Shown here: positions 1 through 11,682 of the stretch, piece by piece
Numbering within the stretch: the stretch's first letter is position 1
Layout of the letters: every line of letters begins with the position of its first letter
NCBI RefSeq assembly: GCF_038396675.1
Contig: NC_088927.1
Span: 32,743,501-32,807,500 of the forward strand
DNA from: Hydra vulgaris
Taxonomy: Eukaryota; Cnidaria; Hydrozoa; Anthoathecata; Hydridae
Length of the DNA: 64,000 nucleotides
Direction: 5' to 3'
Position numbers and translations under genes: made by a program
The notes under the pieces: model-generated
Told to the model about the DNA's origin: nothing
The model's database searches: none
The model's input: the letters and a program-made list of their open reading frames with translations, nothing else

Positions 1-1557
1 ACCGTTGTCAACGTCCAAAAAAACCAAATCTCTGATCACCGATTTCTTACCAAATTAACGCGAAAATTCGTTGCCTGAGGTATTTTCTAGATTGACCACC
101 CTTGACGGACTACCTTTTTGCGTATTTGTCTCGTCAGCAGATCTGAGAAAATAGCTAGAAGCTCGTAGGTTTGTCGTTCCAAAATTGCCAACGACAATTC
201 ACAGTACAGTAGTCAAATACGCAAACACAACCAGGAAAAAGGTTGTAATGAGTGAAAAGAATGACTCTGAACTGATTGATGATTTGCGGCTGCTAATTAA
301 TAAGGCGCGCACCGTTGTGAAATTGTTTCGCCATTCTCCGAAAAGAAATGATAAAACACTTCAAAAATACACATTAGACGAATTCGGTAAAAGCCTTCCA
401 CTAATACTTGACTCCAAAACTTACTGGAGTAGCTTGCACTCAATGCTCGAACGTATTGTAAAATTTCAAAATTGTATTCACAGGTCACTGATCGACCTTG
501 AGTCTAAAGTTAAGAGAAGTGATAAGGAGTTCGATGCAATTTTAACTGTTGCTTCATGTCAATGAAGAAAAATTAGCCGTGAAAGGATTGTGCCAAAATG
601 ATGCAACACTGTTGTCAGCCGATACAACACTAATGTTCATGATAGATAATCTTGGACAAACCGATTTAGCTAGTTAGTGAAAAGCTATGTTGGTGCGACG
701 ATTCAATGAGCGACGTAAAACTTTTTCCAGCTTACTACAATATCTGCAAGGGCCATCAATGTTATAAGAATTTGGATCCAGCGGTATCTTTTGAGCACCT
801 TGGCGAATCAGTCACAGTAAATACCATTGCTCGACTGAATGATCGGCTCAATCTAAAAGCGTATAATTCTCTCCCCTCCACCAGCATTCCTGATAGCAAT
901 TCTGTTGACAGTGTTGTAAATTTTTTATTGAAAGAAAAGCTTGGCTTCGCAATTTTGAAAAATAGGAAATGTAACCACAACGTAAGATTGAATGTAACAA
1001 CAAGGTAAGAAAGAATACATCTTAAATTATTTGTAATGAGATTGCAGTTTCCGAAGAAGGAAAAAATTGCGGCAAATATTTGCAAAACTCCAACGAGTAT
1101 TTAAAAACTGTAAAGCCAACAAGGGTCAAATCGGAGCGTGGGTTTTCAGCAAGTGGCAACAACGTCACAAAGTTACGATCATCTCTTGAGGATGATACTC
1201 TGAACTCCCTATGTTTCTTACGAGCTCATTTTACAAATGACAAAAAAGCGAAAAATAAAAAAATCAGTAATTTTGATATAAAATAAATTAGCATATTGAA
1301 TCAATGAAATTTTTTCTATTAATTTGAGATTTTATTTATATTATGATAAATTTTATTTATATTGTGATAAATTTTATTTATATTGTGATAAATTTTATTT
1401 ATATTGTGATAAATTTTATTTATATTATGATAAATTTTATTTAAATTATGATAAATTAAAAAAAAAAGTTTAATACAAATACTCGGTATTACCGGGTTTG
1501 AATTTATTTAGTACCGAATTACCAGTATTGAAAAATGGTATCGGTATTGGAAGCACT
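1..1557 (+). pseudogene. hAT transposase relic, 3' part (starts outside window)
   Basis: Decayed hAT-superfamily transposase read in pieces on the plus strand. The piece at 185-565 carries a KARTVVKLFRHSPKRN stretch followed by YWSSLHSMLERI, typical of the middle of hAT transposases. At 575-665 another frame gives LAVKGLCQNDATLLSADTTL, also hAT-like. At 1100-1240 the C-terminal dimerisation signature remains (VKSERGFSASGN, then LCFLRAHF). Stops and frame changes separate the pieces, so it is dead. The end near 1535-1557 (GGTATTGGAAGCACTA) resembles a hAT terminal inverted repeat. The 5' half lies before base 1, so the target duplication cannot be tested. Confidence 0.75.
1329..1457. repeat. 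21-bp minisatellite
   Basis: About six head-to-tail copies of a 21-bp unit close to TTTATTTATATTGTGATAAAT, with a few A/G differences between copies. It lies inside the noncoding 3' end of the hAT relic. Confidence 0.85.
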
Positions 1558-4379
1558 AATCAAAATATTACTACAATATTACGGACTACTGTTCACTTTT
1601 AAAATGGCTTTAAGAAAAAAACAAGAAAATCAATACCAGTGTCAGCTAAAAATTCAAGACAGGCTGCTAGAAAAAAAAGACTTTATATGCTAAGCTTTCC
1701 ACTACCAAGCCTTGCTTCAAATAGTCTTCCAACCACATAATTGCTCAGAAGGTTTTACTGGCTCAATATTTGCGGATGACCAGGTAATTTAAGGCTAAGC
1801 TGAAATTTAGTAATTTTAGGTAAAACTAAAATTTAGTAATTTTAGGTAAAGCTAAAATTTATTGAAAAGTATTTTCTTAATGCTTACTTTAAAACAACTA
1901 TTTCAAAACACTTTCAAAAAAAACTTACAGAGCAGCAAATCAAAAACAAAAATAGCAACAAAATCAATAAGTACCAATCCTTTAAAAGACTCAAGACTCT
2001 CATTCTACCCTAAAGTAGCTTGAGAAAGAAAGTTAATGAATTTTTAAAGAAAAGTACTGTCTTATTTTCTATTCAAAAACTAAACATCTTTAACTTAATA
2101 TAGTGTGACCAAAAGGAAGTCAAAGAGACTCAAAAATTGGACGGGGGGAAACAAAGAAATGCTATTAAAGCGGAGAAGAAACTAAAAACCATGAAAAAGA
2201 AAATGCAGGCAAAAGATTATAAGAATAGAAAATAGAAGGAAAAGAAGAAGAGAAATGCAGAAAAATTACAAGACAGAGAATTTAAAGTTTTCTTGTGCGC
2301 AGACAGCGAGAACCGCAATACTCTGTTGACACTTTTATGCCTCTTATAAAGACTACGAATTTTCAAATGGAAGTACAAGTTAGTCTTCAGCTGAGTATGG
2401 ATGAACTCCAACCGGATCCCTATTATGACAAGATACAGTATTGGTGTTAAATCCGGGACCTGTTTGACTTTTATAAAGTTGCTGGTATAAACCTTGAAAG
2501 CTCAGAGTCAGAAGCCCAGATCACCCGCGTGAAAAATATGAACAAAATAAGGAGATTAAAACTAGTGATTCATTTTGACACTAAGATTGTAAGCTATTGC
2601 AGCAGTGTAGAATAAATTTCCACTACTCACGAAAAGACTGCAATAAGCGTTTCTTCACCAGAAGCCAACCCTTTAGACTTTTTGCTTGGTATTTTGAAGA
2701 TTGAAATCATCAAGAAAGTGATCAGGCCATTGCCAATCAAAGTATTCTCGAATACAATGACTTATCAAATCAGAACATTGGGGTGTGTGCTAACACCACA
2801 CCCAGCAATACAGGTAAGAATAATGGAGATCTAAGGAATGAGGCAGATCATGCTTTAAAAAGGTCTGTTTTCTGACTGATGTGCAAACACCACATATATG
2901 AGAGGCATGTCATAAAGCTTGTTCTTGACCCGACCAAAAGTCCAAGCAAACCCCTCTATGTTTTATCTAAGCAGCAGTGGCCACAAATAAACCATAAAAT
3001 GGTCAAACTTGAATGGTTTCAAGGTGCTTTTAGGCCAAGTACTTATTTACACAACCTTGCGGTAAAAAACTAAAGAATTTTGCAGAAAATAAGCATTTAG
3101 CAGCTACCAGATTATTTTCTGGATGCACCTATAAGCAGTCAGAAACTTACCATGAGATCAAGTTTATGTGTGTCTGCCTTTAATTTGTGGTCCTGAAGTG
3201 ACAAGAACTGTGAAAGAACTCAAATATATACTCTCAAGAGAATAAACACTCGTACAAATTACATAGTGTTTTCACAAACCATGTTTTCTCAAGAGTCCTT
3301 TGACTCCTTCTAATGAAGATTATAAGATTTTAAGATTCTAGCTCCAAATCTCAGATGACTTAAAAGTCTACACACAGTTTAGGAAGGTTTTCACTAAAAT
3401 CCTATTACGCCACACTTGGTATCTATCGCTCCAGCTTGTTGTTGTGTCGTTTGCTTACAGGGATCTGAATGCTGATGTCAAAAACAGCATCCTCAACAAA
3501 TTGCTGTCTTTTGCGGTTTCAGAAAAGGAAGACATGGTAATTTAAAAACTTGGAATCAAGACAGCCATTGTCCCAATGTAAACTCATTGAATTTGTTACT
3601 GAATAGAGTTATTTTTTTTTTCACACTACATCAAGTAATTCCAAGAATTTATTGAAAGAACACATAACGAAAAAAGACTTTAGGACACTCTTCAGGTACA
3701 TTACTTTACAATAATATATCGGTAAAACTATTTTGCTTTTATAATATTTTAAAAACTAAGCATTAATTACCAAGATTTGAGATTTTTTAAGTTTGGAATC
3801 TTCAACTATATTTTTCCTTTCTTGACTTATTTTTTGTTTCCTAGTTCTTCCAAAAAAAAGTGACACCAAATATCTAATAAAGTCACAAAGAAATGGAAAA
3901 GCATCTAAAATGATAACGATTTCGCATTTCCACACTTTGAAATTCAAAAAAAAAAAATTTAGGACATTCTAGTTAGCGTGAGCTTCTTAGATGCAAGATA
4001 AAGATTAACGGACTTCATATCATCATGATATCATCAAATAGTTAGAGATTTATTTTACCAACAATATTTTTGTTAGGGTTTTGCAAAAGTTCAGTTAAAA
4101 CCAACAAAGTTCTTAATATATTTACTCAATAAATGAAATTTTGAACTGGGGTTAACTGAACCTTCAGTTTAACATCCTCAACACCTAGGTTTCATAAACA
4201 ACAAAAAACTTCACTTAGCTTGAATAAATATAGAAATACATAGGTTTACCCACAGCTACTGTTTTTTTTCCAGAATAATGGATAAAGTTGGCAAAAGACT
4301 TGCTCAGCTGTGCAACAAATTATTATATTAGTAAAAATTTTAATAATAATATTCAAGAGTTTTTAATTTAACATTCATA
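1558..4379. other. Intergenic debris, no intact gene
   Basis: I find no reading frame that I can support. Around 1604-1740 a short plus-strand stretch reads like degraded transposon protein (RKKRLYMLSFPLPS). Between 2150 and 3300 several short frames look like old coding DNA interrupted by many stops, including a 64-codon piece at 2879-3070, but I cannot name a family. The remainder is AT-rich and featureless. Confidence 0.5.
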
Positions 4380-4620
4380 AGTTTTCTGGTGGAATAGTTC
4401 ACCATTCACAACTAAATAAAATTTTAGTTTTTTCTTACATATAGTTGGAAGTATATTCCAAAGTTTAGGATCATAGTGGGATAATGATTGATTACCAAAA
4501 CGATTACTGCATTTTGTTTTCTTTAACTTTAGTGTTTTTTCTGACATTGAGCTGTTATCTTGCGGTGTTTATTCTTCTAGTAGAACTTTCTTCTTTTCCA
4601 AACTCAAAAATTGTATGAGG
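4380..4620 (-). pseudogene. LINE reverse-transcriptase 3' relic
   Basis: Read on the minus strand, this piece contains NRFGNQSLSHYDPKLWNILP followed by a basic stretch and an FxxxxY end. That is the pattern at the C-terminus of many non-LTR reverse-transcriptase proteins (x-lWN-LP). Stops interrupt it on both sides. It is a 3' remnant only; no polymerase domain is left. Confidence 0.5.
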
Positions 4621-5588
4621 AATATAAAAAATTATTTACGGTAGCAACAATTTATTGGTTGAAATTGTTTCCATCATATTTCAAGATTTTGATTGTGATG
4701 TAAATTGTCCATTACATTACAATGAAAATCTTCAAATTTCAAATTTGTGTAATAGAAAACTATATCAAGCTCGAAATAAATTAAACTTTTTATCTAGAAA
4801 TTTCATCTATTAACAACAAAGTTATCAGCATTTTAATAAATTTTTAAAGTAAAACAAAACGTTTTGGTTTCTTATAAGATAATAATGAATTAAGCGCATG
4901 GTTGCAACATTCCAAAAAGCAAATATGTGAATGAACATATATTTTGATTTGAATCGTTGCAAAACTTTTTTTTTTATATATATATTTTTTTAAAAGCATG
5001 ACATTTCATTTTATAAATATTTGATTATTACATTAACGTATTACTCTTTCATTAATCTTTATTACCGGGATTCGATCCACGATTTGGGGATCGATGCAAG
5101 ATTTTTTATAAAGAAAGCAACTGCAGCATACAATCTAATTTAAACTTTTTTTCATTTTATAAAAACACCAAAATTAATGCAACATGTTCTAAGAAAAAAC
5201 TAGAATGCAATTTGTTGCAGTTATTGAAGTAATATCAAGATGTCGGCATACCAATAATTGCTACAAAATTGACAAGGCAATAACTTACAGAAACAACAAA
5301 CGATATTCAGAACATCAGTGGTAAAAATTCAATCTGAAAACATTTAGCATAGTTTGTAGTATCTTCATTGTACTTACCAGTGTACCATAAAACTTTTTTT
5401 TCAATTGTTGATTTATAACTCGGTTTTAAATTAAAAAAATATATAAAAGAAGTAAACTAGTAAAGCTGTTTTCAAGGACAATTCTATAAGGGTTGTGGAC
5501 AATTCTAAAGGGGGTGCATCATAAAAAAACAAACAATAATAGTATTCTTAAACAATAATGATTAAAAAAAATTTAATAAAAAAATGGT
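4621..5588. other. Noncoding spacer downstream of the Ebony-like gene
   Basis: AT-rich sequence without a supportable gene. It would hold the 3' untranslated region of the minus-strand gene that ends at 5589. No canonical AATAAA lies close to its stop; the nearest candidate is an ATTAAA variant on the minus strand near 5574-5580. Confidence 0.5.
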
Positions 5589-8114
5589 TTACTTTTCGTA
5601 TTTAAGTTCATCATTAAAATAACTCCTGGCGGATTCGCTAAGATACTTAATACAAATACGACTTTTGATATCTTTACCGCTTTTAAACGGGTATTCACCA
5701 TCAATGCATATTTTACCCAGATCAAGATTTGCCACATGTTTAAATCCTAAAAGAGAAGTATCCATTTTAAAAGTAGCGTCATTGTTATTGAGCGTGCTTA
5801 CAACGTCAAACTTTTGTTCAATAGCAAACTCAATCACACGCTTTGAAAGCTCAACAATGACTTGACAAGCGATATCTCTCGGCAAATCCAAATTTGCATG
5901 AAGAGTTGTAAAGTCTAATACTTTAAATTTAGATAGTGGATAAATTTTATTTAACATTTTTTCATACAATGAAATCATTTCATCAATAGCAGGAGAAAAA
6001 CTTAAATCTATAGGTGTGCTTAACGAGTGGCACAAAACTACTCCAACCGGTTTTTCACACAACATTGCGTAAAATGAATGGCAAGGATTGTTTGTAATAA
6101 TTTTTTTCATAAAACAGCGAAATTTAATTTCAAAGTTTGGATCCATCAAATACTTTGTAAGTACATCTTCTTCAAAAAACGCTTTAGCATGCTGCTCATA
6201 AAGTACATCTAAAACATCGTTGCTAGCTTCGGAGAAGTTATAAACTTTGATTTCTTGATCTTTTATGGGCTGTTCATTATTGTTGCCTCGTGTTGTAAGT
6301 TTATCTATAATTTCGTTTATAGAGCGCGCTGCGCTCACGTTTTCAAATGTTACGTCAAATCCAATTTTTTTCAGATTCTCAATATAAACCCATACACTCA
6401 CAGAGTCTCCGCCCAATTCAAAAAAACTACAGTCTAGATCGATAGTTGAAGTATCAGTATTTAAAGCCATTGCCGTAATATATTTAAATTGGCTTTTGAT
6501 TGGTTTCAAAGATATTTCTTCTATTGAAAGGACATTATTTCTGTTTGATGGGATCAGAGAAATGAGTTTTTGACGATCTATCTTATCAGATCCGTCAGTT
6601 TTAGGCATTGTATCTATAAATAGTATTCTTGGGATCATGAATGGTGCCATTTTACTGCTCAGTTCTTTAAGAACACATTTTGATGATGTTGTTGGCGGCG
6701 AGATGAAACAGTAAATTTCAGTTATTTCATTTACAACTTGTGCTACAACTGCAACCATATAACTAGGATAAAATGATTGAATTGTTTTCTCAATTTCTGA
6801 AATATTCACTTTATTGCCTCTTATTTTAAAAAAATCCTTGTTGCGACCTACTTTATAAATTCCATTTTCACGGCGAACAGCGAAGTCGCCCGTTTTGTAT
6901 ACAGTTTGAAATTTTTCATCTGCACCGTAATAGAAAGGATTTTTTTCAAAATATTTCACATTTTCAACACCTTCAGCTAGATAACCAGGTGATACTACCG
7001 ATCCAGCAACCCATAGCTCTCCTATTTCAAAGAGATTATTAATTAGATTACCGCTTGAATCTACTAAGTAAACAACCGCATCCGGTAACACAATTTCACC
7101 AATGAATGTTTCTTTTGAGGCGTTAACAATATTTGATGGATCCATTTTACTATACATGATATTACCACAAGTTTCGCTACTTCCATAAACATTCCAGAGT
7201 TTAACGTGTGGAAGACATTTAAAAAAGTCGACCACTAAAGAATGATGCAAATCTTCTCCGCTGCTCCATATCTCTCGAAGATACAACTCACTGTTGTAAC
7301 CGTTATTTAACAACAAAAGTGACGACCTCAGTAAACTTACACTTGTATATAACCGTGTAACTTTGTATTTACTCAAAAAGTCTAAGAAAAGTTTTGAGTT
7401 TTTAACTTGATCCGGTCTTAGAAACAAACACGACTCTTTCATGCACATTGCGGATAAAGTTTCTGTAAAGTAATCAATAAATATGAAGTTTGTCTTTGAA
7501 CACATCATCTCATTTAGTTCGTAATCGAAATCAGATCTAAACCATTCAACTGTTTGAATCATATTTTCATGAGTTATTTTTACTGCTTTAGGATTGCCCG
7601 TACTCCCACTTGTAAAAAGAACACAAAATAAGCTACTTTTCATGATTGAACAAGTATAATTATTAGTTAAAACTTCTACTGGTACCAGTAGCGTTTTGAT
7701 ATTTACGATAGTTAAATCTTTTAAATTTGCATGAAACTCATTGTCTAGGTTATTTTCAGTAATTAAAATATTGGCTTTAATTTGTGACATACAAAACAAC
7801 ATTTTTTCTGTGAGAGGTTCTTCCAATGGACAGAATGGTATTCCAAGTTTACTCAGTGCAAGTATTGCCGCTATGCGATTGCATCCATTCGGAATTAGCA
7901 ATGCCACGATTTCATTTGGTTTAACATTAAACAGCTTGTGAAAATTTTGTGATATGTTTTGTACCATTAAGTGTAATGTCCGATATGTGACAACTTCTTG
8001 ATTAGGGTTGATGAGCGTTTTTTCGGAACTATCTTCAATTCGGTTGTAGTAGGAAAAGAAATCATTTTCTTTTATATAGCTCGTTGTTCTACCATAGGTT
8101 ATACCAGAATCCAT
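5589..8114 (-). CDS. Ebony-like NRPS-type protein: adenylation, carrier and GNAT-like domains
   Basis: An 841-residue protein in one uninterrupted frame. Residues about 20-520 are an adenylation domain: A3 loop FTSGSTGNPKA (168-178), A4 region with D214, A5 NVYGSSET (308-315), A7 YKTGDFA (406-412), A8 GRNKDFFKIRGNKVNISEIE (423-442) and the A10 lysine in KIDR (K511). Residues 535-605 are a carrier domain with FFELGGDSVS, where S571 should receive phosphopantetheine. The last about 220 residues have no canonical condensation-domain HHxxxDG motif or thioesterase and fit a GNAT / arylalkylamine N-acetyltransferase-like fold. This order and length match insect Ebony (about 880 aa), which activates beta-alanine and couples it to dopamine or histamine. 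Substrate and amine are inferred, not shown. It is cytosolic by sequence, with no signal peptide or membrane segment. The absence of introns is unusual beside the multi-exon gene at 39.9-48.9 kb; codon use is AT-rich like the surroundings. The alternative, an AASDH-type enzyme, is less likely because the PQQ-repeat tail is missing. Confidence 0.85.
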   Translation of the reverse strand: MDSGITYGRTTSYIKENDFFSYYNRIEDSSEKTLINPNQEVVTYRTLHLMVQNISQNFHKLFNVKPNEIVALLIPNGCNRIAAILALSKLGIPFCPLEEPLTEKMLFCMSQIKANILITENNLDNEFHANLKDLTIVNIKTLLVPVEVLTNNYTCSIMKSSLFCVLFTSGSTGNPKAVKITHENMIQTVEWFRSDFDYELNEMMCSKTNFIFIDYFTETLSAMCMKESCLFLRPDQVKNSKLFLDFLSKYKVTRLYTSVSLLRSSLLLLNNGYNSELYLREIWSSGEDLHHSLVVDFFKCLPHVKLWNVYGSSETCGNIMYSKMDPSNIVNASKETFIGEIVLPDAVVYLVDSSGNLINNLFEIGELWVAGSVVSPGYLAEGVENVKYFEKNPFYYGADEKFQTVYKTGDFAVRRENGIYKVGRNKDFFKIRGNKVNISEIEKTIQSFYPSYMVAVVAQVVNEITEIYCFISPPTTSSKCVLKELSSKMAPFMIPRILFIDTMPKTDGSDKIDRQKLISLIPSNRNNVLSIEEISLKPIKSQFKYITAMALNTDTSTIDLDCSFFELGGDSVSVWVYIENLKKIGFDVTFENVSAARSINEIIDKLTTRGNNNEQPIKDQEIKVYNFSEASNDVLDVLYEQHAKAFFEEDVLTKYLMDPNFEIKFRCFMKKIITNNPCHSFYAMLCEKPVGVVLCHSLSTPIDLSFSPAIDEMISLYEKMLNKIYPLSKFKVLDFTTLHANLDLPRDIACQVIVELSKRVIEFAIEQKFDVVSTLNNNDATFKMDTSLLGFKHVANLDLGKICIDGEYPFKSGKDIKSRICIKYLSESARSYFNDELKYEK

Positions 8115-8123
8115 TTTTTATAT

Positions 8124-8135
8124 CTGAAAAATATA
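8124..8135 (-). promoter_or_regulatory. 3' splice acceptor 9 nt before the Ebony-like ATG
   Basis: On the minus strand a T-rich tract ending TTTTTCAG lies exactly 9 nt before the ATG at 8114-8112. It may close an intron in the 5' untranslated region or be a trans-splice site for a spliced leader, a process established in Hydra. It also supports this ATG as the true start. Confidence 0.5.
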
Positions 8136-9224
8136 ATTTAGAAATTGTCAACGTATTAAAAGTTGTCAACAAAGCTGAAATAAAACTAAAAAGTTGAAGA
8201 AATAAATTTAACAGAAATAAATAAATTTAACATCAGGTAAAATCTTATTAATACAAAATGGTGCTTATTCTCCTTCAGCTTGTCGTCATTGTTTTATAAC
8301 AAGAATTTTCGAGCATTTTAATAAGCATTTTAGAAAAATGCAAATGGTATTATGGTGTACAACCTACTTTAGATGGTTGTGTTATAGAACACATACCTAT
8401 ATCCACACAACAGCTTGAACTCGAACTAGAGTGTCACAATCCGTCATAGCCTTTTCATTTTTTTTTAACATTTTTTAGTTCTTTAAAATTATAAAAAATG
8501 TTAGAAAGTCGGCATGAGTATCCTGGATGATAATTATTGTCTAGAGAAAAAATATCAGACTTTTTCTTAGGTAAAAAGATATCATTTATCAATTGTGACG
8601 AAATTCTTTTAAAACTAAGTAAGCTTTTACTTTATTTACTTTTTCTTGTATTTTTGAAAATAAATTATCTTTTAAGCAGAGGTTTTATGAAGAAAAAAAT
8701 TTTCAAGTTTGAAAAATGACATTTCTAAATAATTTTACCGCATTTTGTTAATTCGCGAGGTTAGATTTATCTTGTTCCTATCTCCACATTTTTGAGTTTG
8801 GAGATAAAACGATTTAAACTTTAGGGGACTGCATATAAATGAATTTTTATTAGTTATGTTTTCTCTTCAACTTTTCTGATTATAACTTAGGTTTAAATAT
8901 AGTTGAAAGACATTAATTTGAAGTACCCCAGCTAGCATTTGATCCTAAATATATGTTTTTTGAACGTTCAAAAGACGTATATTAAGGACCAAATGCCGGC
9001 TGGGAAAAGACACAACTGATAACTCAATTTTTTCAAAAAGTGGAGATAATAAACAAACAAAATAATTTTAACCTCGCAAATAAACATGCAATACTTTACA
9101 AGTTTACGTTGTTTTATTTATTTATTTTATTTTTTTATTATTGTTATTATTCATTTTTATTTTTATTTATTTTTATTTACATTTTTATTTTAAATTAAGA
9201 TTACAAAAAGAATTTTAAACATTT
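8136..9224. other. Upstream region of the Ebony-like gene; no gene
   Basis: No supportable coding sequence. If the acceptor at 8124 is used in cis, the promoter and a noncoding first exon should lie here or further out. The only clear structure is a small hairpin element at 8927-9004. Confidence 0.45.
8927..9004. mobile_element. 78-bp hairpin MITE
   Basis: An imperfect palindrome whose ends are CCCAGCTAGCATTTG and, in reverse complement, CCCAGCCGGCATTTG. The arms run nearly to the centre. This is the form of a very small non-autonomous DNA element. I see no clear target duplication. Confidence 0.55.
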
Positions 9225-9390
9225 TGGTGTTGTAGAAACTTCTTGTTGTTGTACTGTAGAAACTTTTTGTTAATGTACTGTTGTGGTAATGTAGAAACTT
9301 GTTGTTGTTGTACTGTAGAAACTTCTTATTGTCGTATTGCAGAAACTTCTTGTTGTTGTACTGTAGAAACTTCTTATTGTTGTTGTAGAA
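9225..9390. repeat. Minisatellite with TGTTGTACTGTAGAAACTT units
   Basis: Irregular tandem copies of a roughly 24-bp unit containing GTACTGTAGAAACTTCTTGT, with variable TTG additions between copies. Confidence 0.75.
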
Positions 9391-10279
9391 GTTAAAAAAA
9401 TGGATAAAAGTAATCTAATTATTATATTTAGTGGCTAAATCTTAGAAAATTAAAATTTAAATCTGCTTTTAGATCTAAATAGTTATGTATGGATATGGTA
9501 TTTATACCACTTATCACTTTTATTTTTACTTATATCACTTAAGTATTATAAATACCATAACCATACATTGCCCACATGCCATCCCATAAATCGAGTATCA
9601 AGTGTTGCGCGCATCAGATTTTCTTGTAAAGTAGTTCTAGTAACCACATCTGGAATCAAGCAGACATAATATGTTATTTATACGTATAAATGCATATTTA
9701 ATATCAGATGTGCAAACTGTGTTTTTTTTTTTTACTTGATTTTGATTGCGAAAAAAAAAATCCTCACCGTCTTTTTTATAAAAATCAAGCAACGTCGTTT
9801 TTCCTTGCTCACACTCTTTTGTTAATCCTCTAACATCAACAAACCAACTATTAGAAAAAGAGCTTACAAATTAAAATTAATAAAAAAAAACTCCACCTAC
9901 ATTATTCTTACGGATAATTTTGTTAAACTGTTGTATATTATTTAATTACAGCGTTGTATATTATAATAAGTATTATTTAGCTTAGAAAACAAAAAAGAAT
10001 ATTTTATGCTTTATCAAAGTTTTCACTGAGCGTTATCTCTTAATATAATTAATAAGAACTTTCAAATAATTTTAAATTTTAAATTCAGTCTGATTTTTAC
10101 AGTCATATACAAAATATTTATTTTGCAAAGAGTTAAGTGTTGAAATCTTAAATTTTTTCTAAAGGTAATCAAAGCCATGAATAAAGAGCAACTGAAAATT
10201 AAATTTTATTATTTTAATAAGTATTTGATCTACATTGAGCTTTAAATTATTATTAAATGGAAGGAATCATATTTAAAAA
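9391..10279. other. Noncoding; one hairpin
   Basis: No gene seen. At about 9483-9569 the sequence folds back on itself (ATGTATGG...GGTATTTATA against its complement), with a loop of about 45 bases. Confidence 0.5.
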
Positions 10280-10375
10280 ATATATATTTAAAAAAATAAC
10301 ATCATGTGATTATTGAAAAAAATAACATCATGTGATTATAGAAAAAGATAACATCATGTGATTTTTGAAAAAAAT
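10280..10375. repeat. About 25-bp tandem repeat, 3 copies
   Basis: Three copies of a unit around ATAACATCATGTGATTATTG plus an A-rich spacer. Confidence 0.75.
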
Positions 10376-11414
10376 TACTATATATTATGACTGCAACTAG
10401 AGTAACAACTGATGCAATAAAATAATATTACGTCACTGTTAAGCTTATTAGTCCCGATTATGTGTAACTTTTAAACGTGAAGTTTTTCTATTTTTACTTT
10501 TTCTTTTTTATTTGATAAGGGTGCTATTTGTTAAGCATTTTGTTTTAATATCTACCGACAGCTACCTCCTTAGAAATTAACATAGTGTAGTTTTGTCTTA
10601 ATTAAATTACAAAGGTTTGTTTAAAAACCCTTTGTTTCTAAAAATAGGGTAAGACAAAGTAGAGTCATCAGGCTTTATGTCTGTCTAAACCAGAAGGACC
10701 ATTTTAAATTATATTGTTTAGAAATATTGTTTAGGAAATTTATTCTGGGCATGTATAAAATGTTTTATAATGAAAACAGTAACATGGCTGCCTTTTTTTA
10801 TTCTTTTTTAATTGTAAATTTGTAATTTTAAATTTTAATTTTGTAAAATTGTAAAGTTTAAGTGTAATAATTCAATAATTAAGAAACTATTCGAAATAAA
10901 TTTGAAAAATAACTAACTGTGACTCAAATTATCTCTGACAAGCAGTCTGACTGTAAAACGTGATTAAGTTAGTTGCAAGTTAGATAGACACGTGTGTTGG
11001 TTGTTTATCGATACTAAATATGACACGGTCAATCCGTAGCATGTTATCTATGTTAACTGAATAAAGCTGCTGTTTATTATTTTATATATCTTTTATATGG
11101 AAAACTAAAATCATATCAAGTCAACTTAGTTACTAGTAAATAGTTAAATAAATAATTAGTTACTATAGTTACAAGACTATAACTATTATTACAATAAACT
11201 TAACTTATAGACTATTTATACACAGAGTTAATTAATTATACTTGCAGTGAATCTTACTCAACATGAATGCAAAGGCTTTATGAAAATAATTGTGTACTAC
11301 TTTAATTTTTTTATTTTAAAAATATATTTGTAAATTTCAACAAAATATTTACTTATATTGCTCTTTTGATTTTATTATAAATAAGATTTATATAAATAGC
11401 AAATGCTGAAATTA
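10376..11414. other. Noncoding AT-rich spacer
   Basis: Nothing recognisable: no coding frame, no RNA gene, and only weak short repeats around 11100-11200. Confidence 0.5.
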
Positions 11415-11566
11415 TATAGCAAAAATTCAGTATTGGCTATATATAACAATTTTATAGCAAAAATTCAGTATTTACTATATATAAAAATTTTATAGCAAAA
11501 ATTCAGTATTTGATATATATAACAATTTTATAGCAAAAACTCAGTATTTGCTATATATAACAATCT
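11415..11566. repeat. About 39-bp minisatellite, 4 copies
   Basis: Four head-to-tail copies of a unit containing TATAGCAAAAATTCAGTATT followed by a TATATA-rich half. Copies differ by one to three bases. Confidence 0.85.
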
Positions 11567-11682
11567 AAGCTACAATAAAATGTTCACAACTTAGTGCTTA
11601 GTGCTATTACCAGTGCATACCCAGCAAACAAGTATTATAATTCCACTGTAGTTTTTCTAATCGGTCACGTAGTGGAACATTA

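Noticed and set aside
1329..1457. Regular 21-bp repeat as a possible CRISPR-like array
   Set aside because: Units are contiguous without spacers, and the genome is eukaryotic; it is a minisatellite. The same holds for 9225-9390, 10280-10375 and 11415-11566.
5060..5100. GGATTCGATCC, like a tRNA T-arm/B box
   Set aside because: No matching A box, acceptor stem or anticodon arm could be folded around it.
5589..8114. The Ebony-like gene as bacterial contamination
   Set aside because: It lies within continuous AT-rich DNA, has a eukaryotic-type acceptor before the ATG, and shows the same AT-biased codon use as RSL1D1. Old horizontal gain remains possible and is listed as a question.
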